Origin: Rebecca billardiae RCC1528 | Lineage: Eukaryota; Haptophyta | Length of the DNA stretch: 64,000 nt | Assembly (NCBI GenBank): GCA_965240325.2 | Contig: OZ251229.1 | Span: 868,001-932,000, forward strand | Direction: 5' to 3' | Shown: piece by piece, positions 20,592 through 30,280 of the stretch | Position numbering within the stretch: the first letter of the stretch is position 1 | Layout of the letters: each line of letters begins with the position of its first letter | Position numbers and translations under genes: made by a program | Notes under the pieces: model-generated | What the model saw: only the letters and a program-made list of their open reading frames with translations | Database searches by the model: none | What the model was told of the DNA's origin: nothing

Positions 20592-20999
20592 TAAACTGTA
20601 CCTTCTTAGTTTTTCAAACTGCAACGTGGGCCGTGATCGAATCGCCCGGGCAGCACGGATGCCGCAGACCTGCCAGGGCGGTTGGGGACCTCCGGCGGGG
20701 GCTGACACCTCCGAATTACGGCACGCGCACTGTCGCCCTCGCGTACTACTACGACCGGCTGTTGCATCAAAAAAACATGCGACGAAGAACGAAGTGTGAG
20801 CAAGGGGCTTACAAAAGTGGTATTTTGTAAGCCCCTTGGTGTGAGTGGCAGCGCCCGCGCTTCGCGGACCGTTCACAGTGTGGGCGCGCTGGCCGGTGAG
20901 TGGGCTTCCTCGAGGCGTCGCGTGCTGGCGTCGACGCCCAGGCTATGCTCTTCATCGGGCGTGGCCGACGATGTGCCGCCTGTTCACACCACGAGGCGC
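20592..20999. other. Intergenic with perfect hairpin
   Basis: It contains the R3 core TTAGTAAACTGTA near 20588 and a 16-bp perfect inverted repeat (20801-20816 and 20823-20838). No gene seen. Confidence 0.55.
20801..20838. repeat. Perfect 16-bp hairpin
   Basis: CAAGGGGCTTACAAAA, a 6-base loop, then its exact reverse complement. It lies 160 bp beyond the 3' end of the esterase gene. It could be an RNA structure or processing signal, or the remnant of a miniature element. Confidence 0.7.
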
Positions 21000-21743
21000 T
21001 CAGACCCCAGCCACCTCGCACTCCTCCTCGGACTCGCAGCCGTCGAGTGCGAGGAAGCCCGACAGCATGTCGAGCGACTCGTCATCCACCGGCACGACAT
21101 GCCCGCCTGGGTGGCGCATCACGGTGCCCGCCGCGCCGAAGCACTTCCACACGGCAGTCGCCTGCTCCGGCGGCTCCATGTCGTCAGCGTCGCCGATCAC
21201 GTGAAGCGTGTCGCAGCCCAGGAGCGCGATGCCCTCCACGTCGCTCAGGGCCTCCAGGTCGCCGCCAAACGGCTTTGGCCAAGCGGCGCCGACGATGGCA
21301 GCCTTGCGCGGCAGGTTCGCTGACTCGCCGTTGAGGCGCTTCTGCGGGTTCTGCGCGATGTAAAACGCCATCAGCATCGCCCCTTGGCTGAAGCCCAGCA
21401 TACCGTCGAGCTCGCCGTGCTCGCCAAACGCCGCATCGATCGCGGCGATCGACTCCTCCACGCCCTCGTACGAGTCGGCTTCATAGCTGCGCACGCCGGG
21501 AGGCAGCTTCCACCACTGGCGGCCGTTGCCGTCCGACGGGAACGGCGCGTCGATGAAGACCAGCTCCGCTGCGGAGCCGAGGCGCTCGCTCAGCGGCGCC
21601 GGGCGGCGCGCAAATGATGCCGCGTCACCGCCCTTGCCGTGCAGCGTGAGGATGCGCTTGAAGCGCGTGGCTGCGCTACCAGCCGCCATCGAGGCTGCGA
21701 TCGTCACGAGAAGGAGGGCACGGGGCACGATCCTGCTGCGCAT
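21000..21743 (-). CDS. FSH1/OVCA2-type serine hydrolase, secreted or organellar
   Basis: A 247-residue intronless protein with a hydrophobic N-terminal leader (RALLLVTIAASMAAGSAA, residues 8-25), suggesting entry to the secretory pathway or plastid. The alpha/beta-hydrolase fold is shown by ILTLHGKGGD (31-40), the nucleophile elbow GFSQGA with Ser119, an acid in HVIGDADD (Asp185 or nearby) and His215 in HPGGHVVP, so the triad is complete. The family (fungal FSH1, human OVCA2) comprises esterases acting on short or medium acyl esters; the substrate is unknown. The acidic C-terminus (ESEEECEVAGV) is unusual. Confidence 0.85.
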   Translation of the reverse strand: MRSRIVPRALLLVTIAASMAAGSAATRFKRILTLHGKGGDAASFARRPAPLSERLGSAAELVFIDAPFPSDGNGRQWWKLPPGVRSYEADSYEGVEESIAAIDAAFGEHGELDGMLGFSQGAMLMAFYIAQNPQKRLNGESANLPRKAAIVGAAWPKPFGGDLEALSDVEGIALLGCDTLHVIGDADDMEPPEQATAVWKCFGAAGTVMRHPGGHVVPVDDESLDMLSGFLALDGCESEEECEVAGV

Positions 21744-22650
21744 CCACTCACCGACGGCAACCCGGCTCGCAACCTCGCACGTGCAGTGCGCAGCGTCGTC
21801 AGGGACCCGAGACCAAACCCGATCGAGACCCCTCGGCAGCGCGAGTTGCCAGACTTGTAGTCAGTTTGAGTTGTGCCGGCGCGGGCTCGCGCGGCCGCGG
21901 CTGCGACCGACTCACCGAGATCTCAGCTCAGGTGCTATATACCTTTCGGGGGCCCGGGGCCGTGCGCCACCAGTATGCGTGATGTATAAGATATATATAT
22001 ATATATATATGTGTAGTATATACATATATATGTAGTATATATATATATATGTATATGCGTATATATATTGTCGATCTGAATCGATTAAATTATCAGTAGC
22101 ATTTAATATACAGTTTACTATGATTTAACGTGCACACTTGGTTAAGGCGTGATTAACGCCATCCAACACTGCACAAAGACAGTGCGGCACTTATGTTATA
22201 AGTGATGCCGTGTAGTGAGTATGCCTTAGGAGCAGCCGCCATCCGCGGCGACGATGTGGCAGCCTGTGCCGGAGCTGTGGGCCAGGCCAGGCTGCGCGCC
22301 CGGCACGTGATACGTATGCGTCACGCCACACGCCGGCACGCCCGGCACCGACTGACCGAGTGAGTGACGCGCAGCCGCGAGCACTGGCGCCGCCGAGCGC
22401 CATCATTGCCACATCAATGGCCACTCTCTGGCGTGCCGCCCGCCCGCACCGTCGCACTGCGTCGTAAAACGAGGAACGACAGGTCGTAGCGGCCGAGCAG
22501 TAGCGATGCTTATGCTCTCCTCCAGTTGCGAATCGCGATCTCTGAGCTGCACGCATGATGCCGGTGTCCGTTGTGCTGGTGGTGGCGTGCAAGCAGGTGG
22601 CAGAGACCAAGTCCAGGCAGCTCGGTCCGAGTTCATCGACGCGACGAAGC
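21744..22650. other. Intergenic with TA microsatellite
   Basis: About 900 bp. It has (TA)n tracts at about 21988-22070, an R3-core-like CAGTTTACTATGATTTAACG at about 22110, and otherwise unremarkable sequence. No supported gene. Confidence 0.55.
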
Positions 22651-23505
22651 TCACGCAGCGGGCGGCACCGGTCCAGGAGCGTCGTTCCGTTTGGACTGCA
22701 GCTTGAGGTCCAGCATGCCCTGGAAGAGCGCGTTGCGCGTTTCGGGCCCCATCAGGCGCAGCACCTCGCCGGTGTCGGTCACAAAGATCGTCATTGCCTC
22801 CACCGTGTACTTGCCGTTACGCTTGAAGCCTTCGACGGACACCATCGCGTCATGGACGTTGCCCGTGACCTGGAACATGAGCTGGCAGCGCCGCGCGGGC
22901 ATTTCGAGGTAGCTTGAACGCGCCCGCCTCTCGCTCCCGAGCAGAGCGTCACGCATGGACTCGAACACAGTCGCACGGAATGGCGGCTGCGCCTCGCGAA
23001 CCTTGTGGCCCAGCTTTGACGCGACACGCGGGTCGTTGGACATGAGCTCAAAGGCAGCGTTTCGCAGCCCCTCAACGGAGAGGGCTGTGTACCGGTGCGT
23101 AGCCACACCAGCTGCGCCAATCGCGCCTGCGGCCAGGAGCCCCGTCCCAAAGCCAAAGTTGAAGACGGTCGCGTCCGTCACGTTCAGCAAGAAGCCTGTC
23201 ACGCTCATCAGCACGCGGTAGAAGCCGTACATCGCGCACGTCGCGGTACCAATCGTGATGATCACCAGCCGATTCTCGTTGGCCGCCCGCGCAAGGTCAG
23301 CCGCGCGCTGGCCCAGGCTTGGTGGCTGGAGGGGCGATCGCTCCCCGTCGCTGCCAGATGACAGCGCGCGCTTGCTTGCAACACATGCCGCAGGGAAAAG
23401 CCGGCGAGGAAAAGCGCCAGCGGAGGTCGAGGAGATGGCGACCGGAGATGCAGCGGCGAGGCGGCGCACTGGGCGGAGACCGCGCAGTGCTGTTGCCGCC
23501 AGCAT
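22651..23505 (-). CDS. Mitochondrial-type membrane protein, Tim21/Coa1-like
   Basis: A 284-residue frame from Met 23505. The N-terminus (MLAATALRGLRPVRRLAAAS) is basic and Arg/Ala/Ser-rich, like a mitochondrial presequence. Two hydrophobic segments follow (VIITIGTATCAMYGFYRVLM and FGTGLLAAGAIGAAGVATHR). The C-terminal soluble domain resembles the Tim21/Coa1 fold: FELMSNDPRVASKLGHKV, then CQLMFQVTGNVHDAMVSVEG and AMTIFVTDTGE. Proteins of that group work at the inner mitochondrial membrane in import or cytochrome oxidase assembly. The assignment rests on pattern resemblance, not a strict motif. The frame is open upstream to 23667, which would precede the presequence. Confidence 0.5.
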   Translation of the reverse strand: MLAATALRGLRPVRRLAAASPVAISSTSAGAFPRRLFPAACVASKRALSSGSDGERSPLQPPSLGQRAADLARAANENRLVIITIGTATCAMYGFYRVLMSVTGFLLNVTDATVFNFGFGTGLLAAGAIGAAGVATHRYTALSVEGLRNAAFELMSNDPRVASKLGHKVREAQPPFRATVFESMRDALLGSERRARSSYLEMPARRCQLMFQVTGNVHDAMVSVEGFKRNGKYTVEAMTIFVTDTGEVLRLMGPETRNALFQGMLDLKLQSKRNDAPGPVPPAA

Positions 23506-23677
23506 AGTCTCGAGCGCAGCGCGCGGAGCGGGTTCGACGCGGCGGCGGATGCAGCCGATCCGAATTGCGAATTGTCCACGCCCGGTCCGGCCGGTGATCT
23601 TGGTTTCCGGAATCCGGAGGAAAAAAAAGTCTTGGTGACGGCAGCTCTTCATCCGATTGTTCATCACTCGTCACTCA

Positions 23678-25531
23678 TCAGTGCATCATCGACGGGATCG
23701 CGCCGCCGGGCGGCGGCGTGGGGGGGCGCGGTGTGGTGCCAGCAGCCTCAGGCGCTCCCTCTGTCGCGGCCTCGGGCACCGCCTCATCCACGTCCGCGAG
23801 ACCCGCCGCGCGAGCCGGGGCTGAGCCGGCAGGGTCGCCCGACGCTGCGTCCTCCTCCAGCAGCGCCGCCCCACGGAGCGCGTGGTCTCGGGATGCGCCG
23901 GAGCGCAGGGCCCAGACGATGGGGATGGCGACAAGGGGCCCAAGCGCCATCACCCAGCCGAGGGCGAGGACCCAGCCAGGGTACCCCCCAAAGGGGCTGC
24001 GCGCCTCGGCAAAGCACTGGACGGCGAGCATGACAGCGAGGGAGGCGGGGATGACGGCCTTCCAGAGCCAGGCGAGGAGGCCGAGGCCAGCCGTCTCGCC
24101 CGACGCGCGGGCAATCGCGTCGGCGAGGGGGCGCGCGCCCACGGTGGCGGTCACGAGCAGGCACTCGCCCAGGCAGGTGACGACTGTGTTGAGCATGGGG
24201 ATGAAGTGGTTGGCCACGTCGATCCAGTACAGGCCTGCGCCGGACACGTAGATCAGGCCCGTGGCGCAGCCGAGGCCATGGAGGACCGCGGGCGCGCGCG
24301 CGGCGACGGTGGGGCCGAGCCACGGCCGGCGCGAGCGCGCGGCCGCCTCGGAGAGGGCGACGGCGAGCGGCGTCACATCGGACGCGGCCGAGGAGAGGCC
24401 GAGGTTGAGGAGCATGAGGAAGAAGGCGGCGGCCCAGAGCTGAGGCAGGGGCAGGAGCGCGACGGCGTGGGGAAACACCTCGAAGGCCAGGGCCGTGCCG
24501 CCGCTCACCACCTCGCCCAGCGGCCGCCCCTGCTCGTGCGCCATGTGCCCGAGGAAGGCGAACACGGCGACTGCCGCGAGCACAGAGAAGGCCGAGTTGG
24601 ACAGGCAGACGACGAACGCGGCGCGGACGGCGCGCGCGGAGCGCGGCGAGTAGGAGGCGTAGGTGGTGAGCACGCCCATCCCCGCGGAGACGCCGAAGAG
24701 GATCTGCCCCATGGCGACGAGCCACACGTCGGGCCGCGCGCGCAGCACAGCCCAGTCCGGGCGGAAGAGCGCGCGCACGCCCTCGCCCGCGCCCTCGAGG
24801 CTGAGGCCGCGCGCGAGGAGCACGAGGAGGATGGCGAAGGGCGCGGGCATGACAAGGTTATTGAGCCAGCCGAGACTCCGCGCGCCGCCGCGCACGCCCG
24901 CGTAGACGAGGCCCCAGACGACGCAGTAGGCGACGGCGAGCCCGGGCACGATCCCGCCCAGCGCCTCCACAGAGCCCGAGGGCTGCACGACGCCGTCGTA
25001 GAAGAAGCGCGTCGGCGTCCAGCCGGGTGCCTCCCAAGGCAGCGGCGAGGCGAAGGAGCGGACGAAGTAGACGGCGGCGTATGCGAGGAGGGCGTTGTAG
25101 TACTGAGTGATGAGGAAAGATCCAACGGCGGGGGCCCAGCCGAAGCCCTCTGCGCGCGGCTCGAGGCGGCGGACGAGGCGCACGTGCCCGCGCTGGCAGA
25201 GCTGGCCGAGGCCGAACTCGAGCACGACCATGGGTATGGCTACGATGAAGAGAGAGAGGAGGTACGGCACGAGGAAGGCGCCGCCACCGTACTCGAAGGC
25301 CAGCATGGGAAAGCGCCAGATGTTGCCAAAGCCGATGGCGGACCCGATGCTCGCGAGGAGGAACGCGCCCTCAGAGGACCAGCGCTCGCGCGCGGGCGCG
25401 GGCGCGGCCGCGCTCGGCTCGCGCAGCTCCTCAAACCCCTGCCACGTGGCGCTCGAGGGGATGGCATGGATGCTCGGCGGAAGGGAGCTGTTCGCCGCCT
25501 CCTTGTGTGCGGGTCCGTCGGCAGACGCCAT
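23678..25531 (-). CDS. SLC6-type sodium:neurotransmitter symporter family protein
   Basis: A 617-residue intronless LeuT-fold transporter with about 11-12 membrane segments. The family signature is clear in TM1: EGAFLLASIGSAIGFGNIWR and FPMLAFEYGGGAF (54-86), the unwound helix that binds Na+ and substrate. Later helices include QILFGVSAGMGVLTTYASYS (TM6-like) and FFLMLLNLGLSSAASDVTPL (TM8-like, with a second sodium-site region). Members carry amino acids or related amines with sodium across the plasma membrane; the substrate here is unknown. The C-terminal 70 residues are acidic/Pro-rich and cytosolic. It lies 172 bp upstream of the Tim21/Coa1-like gene on the same strand. Confidence 0.9.
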   Translation of the reverse strand: MASADGPAHKEAANSSLPPSIHAIPSSATWQGFEELREPSAAAPAPARERWSSEGAFLLASIGSAIGFGNIWRFPMLAFEYGGGAFLVPYLLSLFIVAIPMVVLEFGLGQLCQRGHVRLVRRLEPRAEGFGWAPAVGSFLITQYYNALLAYAAVYFVRSFASPLPWEAPGWTPTRFFYDGVVQPSGSVEALGGIVPGLAVAYCVVWGLVYAGVRGGARSLGWLNNLVMPAPFAILLVLLARGLSLEGAGEGVRALFRPDWAVLRARPDVWLVAMGQILFGVSAGMGVLTTYASYSPRSARAVRAAFVVCLSNSAFSVLAAVAVFAFLGHMAHEQGRPLGEVVSGGTALAFEVFPHAVALLPLPQLWAAAFFLMLLNLGLSSAASDVTPLAVALSEAAARSRRPWLGPTVAARAPAVLHGLGCATGLIYVSGAGLYWIDVANHFIPMLNTVVTCLGECLLVTATVGARPLADAIARASGETAGLGLLAWLWKAVIPASLAVMLAVQCFAEARSPFGGYPGWVLALGWVMALGPLVAIPIVWALRSGASRDHALRGAALLEEDAASGDPAGSAPARAAGLADVDEAVPEAATEGAPEAAGTTPRPPTPPPGGAIPSMMH

Positions 25532-25603
25532 TTTCGACGACGACGTCGATGACGAACGCGTCTATGTAAGTTCCAAAGTATTGTCGCCGATAATGTCTAG
25601 ATG

Positions 25604-25807
25604 GGGGCTGGCCAGGGTAGGGCTGGAGGCTTCGGCCGCCAGCCTGATCACCCGGAGCCCGTTATAAAGGGGAATTTAAAAAAAAACTGCTACACTGTAA
25701 ACTGCTGCTACTACTATCGTACGAGTTGTACTTAAATTCCCCTTTATAACGGGCTCCGGGTGATCAGACTGGCGGCCGAAGCCTCCAGCCCTACCCTGGC
25801 CAGCCCC
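25604..25807. repeat. R2 repeat pair forming a long inverted repeat
   Basis: The left arm (25604-25678) and right arm (25732-25807) are almost perfect reverse complements over about 75 bp around a 53-bp loop. Each contains ACGGGCTCCGGGTGATCA and CCGAAGCCTCCAGCCCTACC. Single plus-strand copies lie at 38163-38305 and 60160-60238. The paired arrangement resembles a foldback miniature element. Confidence 0.85.
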
Positions 25808-26204
25808 CAACCAACCACCACCCTCACCCAACCTCAAACCACTGACCGATACACCGAGTGCCTTGACACCACTCCGCTGTGGACAGCCCGCCTCCAGAGG
25901 GGGCGGGGGTATGCCATTGCCGACAGCATACAAGCCCAACACTGTGGGGTGGTCCCAGGTACCAGCAGTGCACTGCCTTGCAATTCGAGATCATCGAGTT
26001 TGAGCCGAGTCGGCAGACTGGGCACCCCCTAGGGCGCCCCAGTGTGGGCAGAGGGCCAGCCACTAGCCGATCCCTGCGCGGGGGAGGGGACGGAGGGGGC
26101 TGTCAGCGAGCCCAGTAGCTGGGCAGGGGTCTGGGCCACTGGTCCTGGCAGTGAGGCGCCTGTATTTCACTCGTGCTGCTATGGAGGCAGATGGTGTCAT
26201 CATT

Positions 26205-26256
26205 CTACAGTTTACTAAGAATAAGAGACGCACACAGCTCAGGCAGGCGACAGTAC
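26205..26256 (+). repeat. R3 dispersed repeat, 52-bp copy
   Basis: Identical to 3398-3449 on the opposite strand. It sits 39 bp downstream of the 3' end of the Cys-rich membrane protein gene. Confidence 0.85.
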
Positions 26257-26294
26257 CCGTGTGGATTCATCAGGCCTAAGTTGGCCTTTCGAAT

Positions 26295-27803
26295 TCAGAT
26301 CGGGCGGAGCACGGCGCGATGCGAGCGTGTCCGCGTTGCCCGTTGCGCCCGCGCCCGCGGGCCAGGCTCATGGGACTGTCGTGTCACTGAGGCCGCGGTC
26401 TCGGCATCTCCAGGGTCGTTCCTGGGGGCAGCACGCTTGCACTTGCCCATCTTGGCGTCGTGGCGTGAGCACGCCCTCAGTAGGTCGTCGCCCTCGCTCG
26501 GACACGAGTAGAGCGCCGATCCATTCGTCGTGGGGCAATCGCACGCGTACACACTGTAGGCGACGCCCGCCCACTTGCGCACCTCGACGAATTGTGAGCA
26601 GCCGTTGTCCGCGCACGAGCCACGCAGCACGCCGCGGTCCTGGGCCGCGCCCCAGTAGGCTGTGGGCAGGCAGATCTGCGAGCACGTGTCGGGCTCGTCG
26701 CCAGACGGCTTGAACGCGTCGACGATGTGCTTCCCACGGGAGGTGTCACACTTGTACGGCACGGTCGGGTCGAACTTGACCCCGAGCGGGGCCACTGTGC
26801 GCGGCCCGGCTCCTGCGCCGTGCGCGGCCCCGAGGGGCGCGCCGAGCGTGACCGGTGCGGGCGGCTGATTGGCGCGTTCGTACGGTGAGAGCCGTGAGAA
26901 CCACTCCCACACGTCACCGTCGTCGCCCGACGCGCGGTGGCACTTGCTGTGCAGCTCGCACGTCGAGTACCGCGCCGAGTACGCCACGTGCGCGCAGCCA
27001 TCCACGACCGAGCATGACTGCAGGCACTCGGCAGCGGTGTGCGCGCGCACGAGTGCGAGCCGGTGCGAGCCAGGCTGGCATGGCTCGGCCGCCGGGCCAA
27101 AGTCGTCGGGGAGCGCGCACGCCTCGTACGCGAGCGACTCTGCGCAGTCCTCGGAGGCAGGCCGCGCCTCTGCGTCCGCGCGCTGCGGGTTGACCTCGTA
27201 CTCAGCCGCCTGGTTGATCACGACCGCGCGCGAGTCGAGCAGCGCGTCGTTCATGCACGCGATCTCCTCGTAGACGGCGAGCCCCGCGGTCCAGGAGCAG
27301 ATCGCGCCGCGAGGCGTGGGCGTCCAGAGGCAGCACCACGCCCCCTCCGTCGCCTGCACAGGCGGGAACTCCGCCTCGCACCAGCGCGCGCAGGCGTCGA
27401 GCTGCTCGGCGGTCGTCGGGCCGACGCCATGCGCGGCCGACGCCGGCCGGAACGAGTGCGTACCGCCGCCGCGGCAGGTCCACCCCATGGTCGCAACGAC
27501 CCCAAGACTTCTCATGAAGTCGCGGGTGTTCGGCGAGGGCCACTGCCCACATCGTGCGTTGCCCGTGGGGTGTGTCCAGCTGAGCGTCGACGAGGTCGGC
27601 TGCTCCTGCGCAATTGCCTCGAGCCGGGACTTGCGCCGATGAGGCTCCCGGTCGAGCTTGACGGCGCGCTCGCGCACGAGCACAGTAGCAGTAAGCGCCA
27701 GGGCGCTGAGGCATGCCACCACGACGCCACCACGACGCGATCTCACGAGACGAACGCCCGCGGGCGCCGTTGCTGTCTCTGTTGTTGCGCCGGCCGAGCC
27801 CAT
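26295..27803 (-). CDS. Cys-rich type II membrane protein with PAN/apple-like segment
   Basis: A 502-residue intronless protein. A single hydrophobic segment at about 27-43 (GVVVACLSALALTATVL) follows a basic start, giving a signal-anchor and a lumenal or extracellular body. The body has about 24 cysteines. Residues about 240-300 show a PAN/apple-like arrangement (HTAAECLQSCSVVDGCAHVA, then YSTCELHSKCHR), a fold for binding sugars or proteins. Other Cys clusters lie at about 135-185 (ARWCEAEF, AWCCLWTP) and 375-440. The last 40 residues are Arg-rich and may be read-through into less constrained sequence. Probably a surface or Golgi protein; ligand unknown. Confidence 0.7.
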   Translation of the reverse strand: MGSAGATTETATAPAGVRLVRSRRGGVVVACLSALALTATVLVRERAVKLDREPHRRKSRLEAIAQEQPTSSTLSWTHPTGNARCGQWPSPNTRDFMRSLGVVATMGWTCRGGGTHSFRPASAAHGVGPTTAEQLDACARWCEAEFPPVQATEGAWCCLWTPTPRGAICSWTAGLAVYEEIACMNDALLDSRAVVINQAAEYEVNPQRADAEARPASEDCAESLAYEACALPDDFGPAAEPCQPGSHRLALVRAHTAAECLQSCSVVDGCAHVAYSARYSTCELHSKCHRASGDDGDVWEWFSRLSPYERANQPPAPVTLGAPLGAAHGAGAGPRTVAPLGVKFDPTVPYKCDTSRGKHIVDAFKPSGDEPDTCSQICLPTAYWGAAQDRGVLRGSCADNGCSQFVEVRKWAGVAYSVYACDCPTTNGSALYSCPSEGDDLLRACSRHDAKMGKCKRAAPRNDPGDAETAASVTRQSHEPGPRARAQRATRTRSHRAVLRPI

Positions 27804-27945
27804 CGTGGTCGGGAGCCCGCACCGATCAAGACTTTCAAAAGTGAGCTCGGCCTCGATCTCAGATCGTCAATCTCCATCAGTCCGGGGCGCGCCCGCGGTA
27901 TTGGTGTTTAACACCTACAATTATTATTTTAAATAAACACAAAAC

Positions 27946-29519
27946 TGTGCCCTGGCGGGCGGGGGGGTCGGCGGGCCGTGCCAGTGCTGTCGCAATGTAT
28001 CCTTTGCGGGTTCGCGTCTTTCCACATTTGCTCGTGGCCGTGGGTGACGGACAGTCGAGTGCAAGGACCAGTGACACGTGAAGTTGGCTCCCCGACGTGA
28101 TGTACACACGTTTCACGGTCTGTACTCTTAGAGTATTGTATGCGCATCAGCGAGGCCCACACCCACGAGGGAATGTGCTGCACGCGGGGCGGGGCGGGTA
28201 GCCCGTTGCTCCGCGCGAGCGCGGGTACGCGCTGTATGTGCCGCATCTCGACCGCGATGGCGTAATCGAGCGCCTCGCCGCCGACGAAGCCGCCAGAGTA
28301 GATCATGTGCATGTCCTCCTGCCGCCAGCCGAGAGCGGTCGTCGCGAGGATGCTTGTCGATGTCGGCTCCAGGCATGATGGGCTCGGCGCAGGTCGCGTT
28401 GACGTCGTACACGGCCACCACGCTGAGCACGAGCGCGTTGACGTTCACGCGGTCGTCGCTCTTCGCATCTTCGACAGGTCTGGCGCTCGCGTGCTCGGCG
28501 GCACGAGGAGCTGTTGGTTGTGCGCGCGCGCGCGCACAGCGACAGCGTGTGCCACTCGCGATCGAGAGTGGGCAAGCGCTGCTCACGCGAGCACACGAAT
28601 CGCAGCGCATCCGTCACCGGCGTGACGACTTCCGCCTCGTCCCGCAGCGCCTGCGCCATGGACGAGGCCATGGCGCGGCGATGTTGCATGCTCGACGTTT
28701 CATCTCTCTGCGGATGGCATCACGGGCTTGTCTGTGTCGCGCTGCGGCGAGGGTCGCCAACTCGCGATGACACGGTTGCTGCCACGGCGACAGACCCGGG
28801 AGGTGCGTCCGCTGCGCGTCGTACGCCGTTGGCGCTGCGCTTCCGTCGCATTGGTCACCGTCGACGCCATGCAGGCCGGACGTGGGCTTCGGCTGAGGGA
28901 CCGGACCGCGAGCAATGACTGAGTCCGGTGCGCGGATTCCGGCGATCGAGTTCAGCAGGCCGCGCCAAATCTTGCGTCGCGTGCGATGGCGCTTCCCGCC
29001 CGCGAGACGCCTCGTGATGAGGGCCGTTTTGCACCGAGCCCGACGCGCAGCGGTGAATCGAGCGAGGCGGCCATCGTGCGCAGCGCTTGACGCTATGGCC
29101 GGTGCGAGCTTTCGACGTGCACGTCGGGCGAGGATCGCCCCAGGTCGCACGATCGTGTCGACGCGCCGAGCGTACCGCTCCAAACGCGTCGATTTAGCCC
29201 CCGTTCGACCTGCACGCGAGACGACGAGGGCAGCAAACGCGAATCGGGCGAAAACACGTCTCGGGAGTCCTCGCGCGATGTCCGCGCCGGCGTTGGATTT
29301 GGCGCGCGCCGCCCACGCGCTCCGCGCCATGGCCGACCCATTTTTCGGCCGAGCGTCCCCAGTGGGAGCTGCGAGGGCGCCCGGTAGTGAGCGAAGCGAT
29401 TTTCTTTTCTTGGCGAGGATTTTCTTTTTCTTTTCTTTTTCTTATCTTTTTCCCGGGCACTAATAAGGGGCGGACCTACATTGGTGATTGAACCCCTTGG
29501 ACCTCTACGGCCCGCCATT
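27946..29519 (-). repeat. Inverted duplicated unit, copy B
   Basis: Reverse-oriented homologue of 18984-20583, from the ATGGCGGGCCGTAG end (29519) through the pyrimidine-rich tract at 29400-29455 to the CCCGCCAGGGCA end (27950). Relative to copy A it has an insertion of about 28 bp near 29490 and several frameshifting indels. Confidence 0.8.
28128..28870 (-). pseudogene. Duplicated unknown gene, copy B (several frameshifts)
   Basis: Minus-strand homologue of the gene in copy A. The start MASTVTNATEAQRQ is at about 28870. Recognisable pieces follow in at least three frames: ALRDEAEVVTPVTDALRFVC (about 28660), VVAVYDVNATCAEPIMPGAD (about 28420) and SGGFVGGEALDYAIAVEMRH (about 28290). Frame changes within conserved sequence mark it as a decayed copy. 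The family is unknown. Confidence 0.55.
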
Positions 29520-30280
29520 TAGCTTATGGTGGCGGAAGTCAACTTCTCATATCTCATATCATCGACGATCGTCGATCATAATGCTTGGTCACAATTTCTC
29601 AGGGGCTTCTTGTTGAGTAGCTTACCGGGGCCTTCGTCTCCAAACACAGCCCTTCTCGCGAGGTCAAGGCTCATAAGACCATAAGTGAGGGGCCATTTGA
29701 GATGATACGATCTCGTCGTTGTGGATTCAGTCATCCGCCTATCATCAGTCGACACACCGTCTTTCTCAAGCTCTGTTTAGATAGCTATACCTAGTAGGCT
29801 GCAACTATCCAGCAACATAAGTAGCATAAGAGCAAATTCAGTACCCCCATAGTAGCTAGCAGAAGTAAAGTTACGACCAAAGGACCGCCAGCTGCCCTTA
29901 AAAATCTCAGCAAGTACCAGCTCTGGTGAGCAGGCGGCGCCCGAGCGCACCCCGATTCCGGCCGTGGCCGGTGTGGCACGGCTAATATCATTGCTTGCGC
30001 GCGCGCGGAGCGGGCGGCGCTGCCCAAGCCACATCCCCTATTCCGAACATGAGCGCTGGTAAGTGCCGCAGCAGAAAATCTGTAATAACGAGGTGCAGGT
30101 AATAGGAGATGGGCAGGCACATGCAATTCCGACAAGGACGAGCGCCGTAGCTGCCGGCGCGGTGCTCAACAATCGCGCCCGCAGCAGGCGCGCGTATTAT
30201 TGGTGGGCCAGGGCGGGCAACAAGCAGGCAGTTCTGAGGCGCGGCGCCCCGAGCCGCACCCATCTGGAGGGGGCACAAGG
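29520..30280. other. Intergenic, no gene seen
   Basis: About 760 bp of lower-GC sequence followed by GC-rich promoter-proximal sequence of the RTX-like gene. No open frame looks coding. Confidence 0.5.

Larger units (their letters stand above)
25532..26294. other. Repeat-rich intergenic spacer
   Basis: It contains the head-to-head R2 inverted repeat (25604-25807), its tail to about 25856, about 300 bp of unique GC-rich sequence and an R3 copy at 26205-26256. No gene seen. Confidence 0.65.

Noticed and set aside
23882-25552. 556-codon plus-strand open frame over the SLC6 gene
   Set aside because: Composition is Gly/Ala/Glu/Arg/His low complexity; the minus strand has clear membrane helices and the SLC6 signature.
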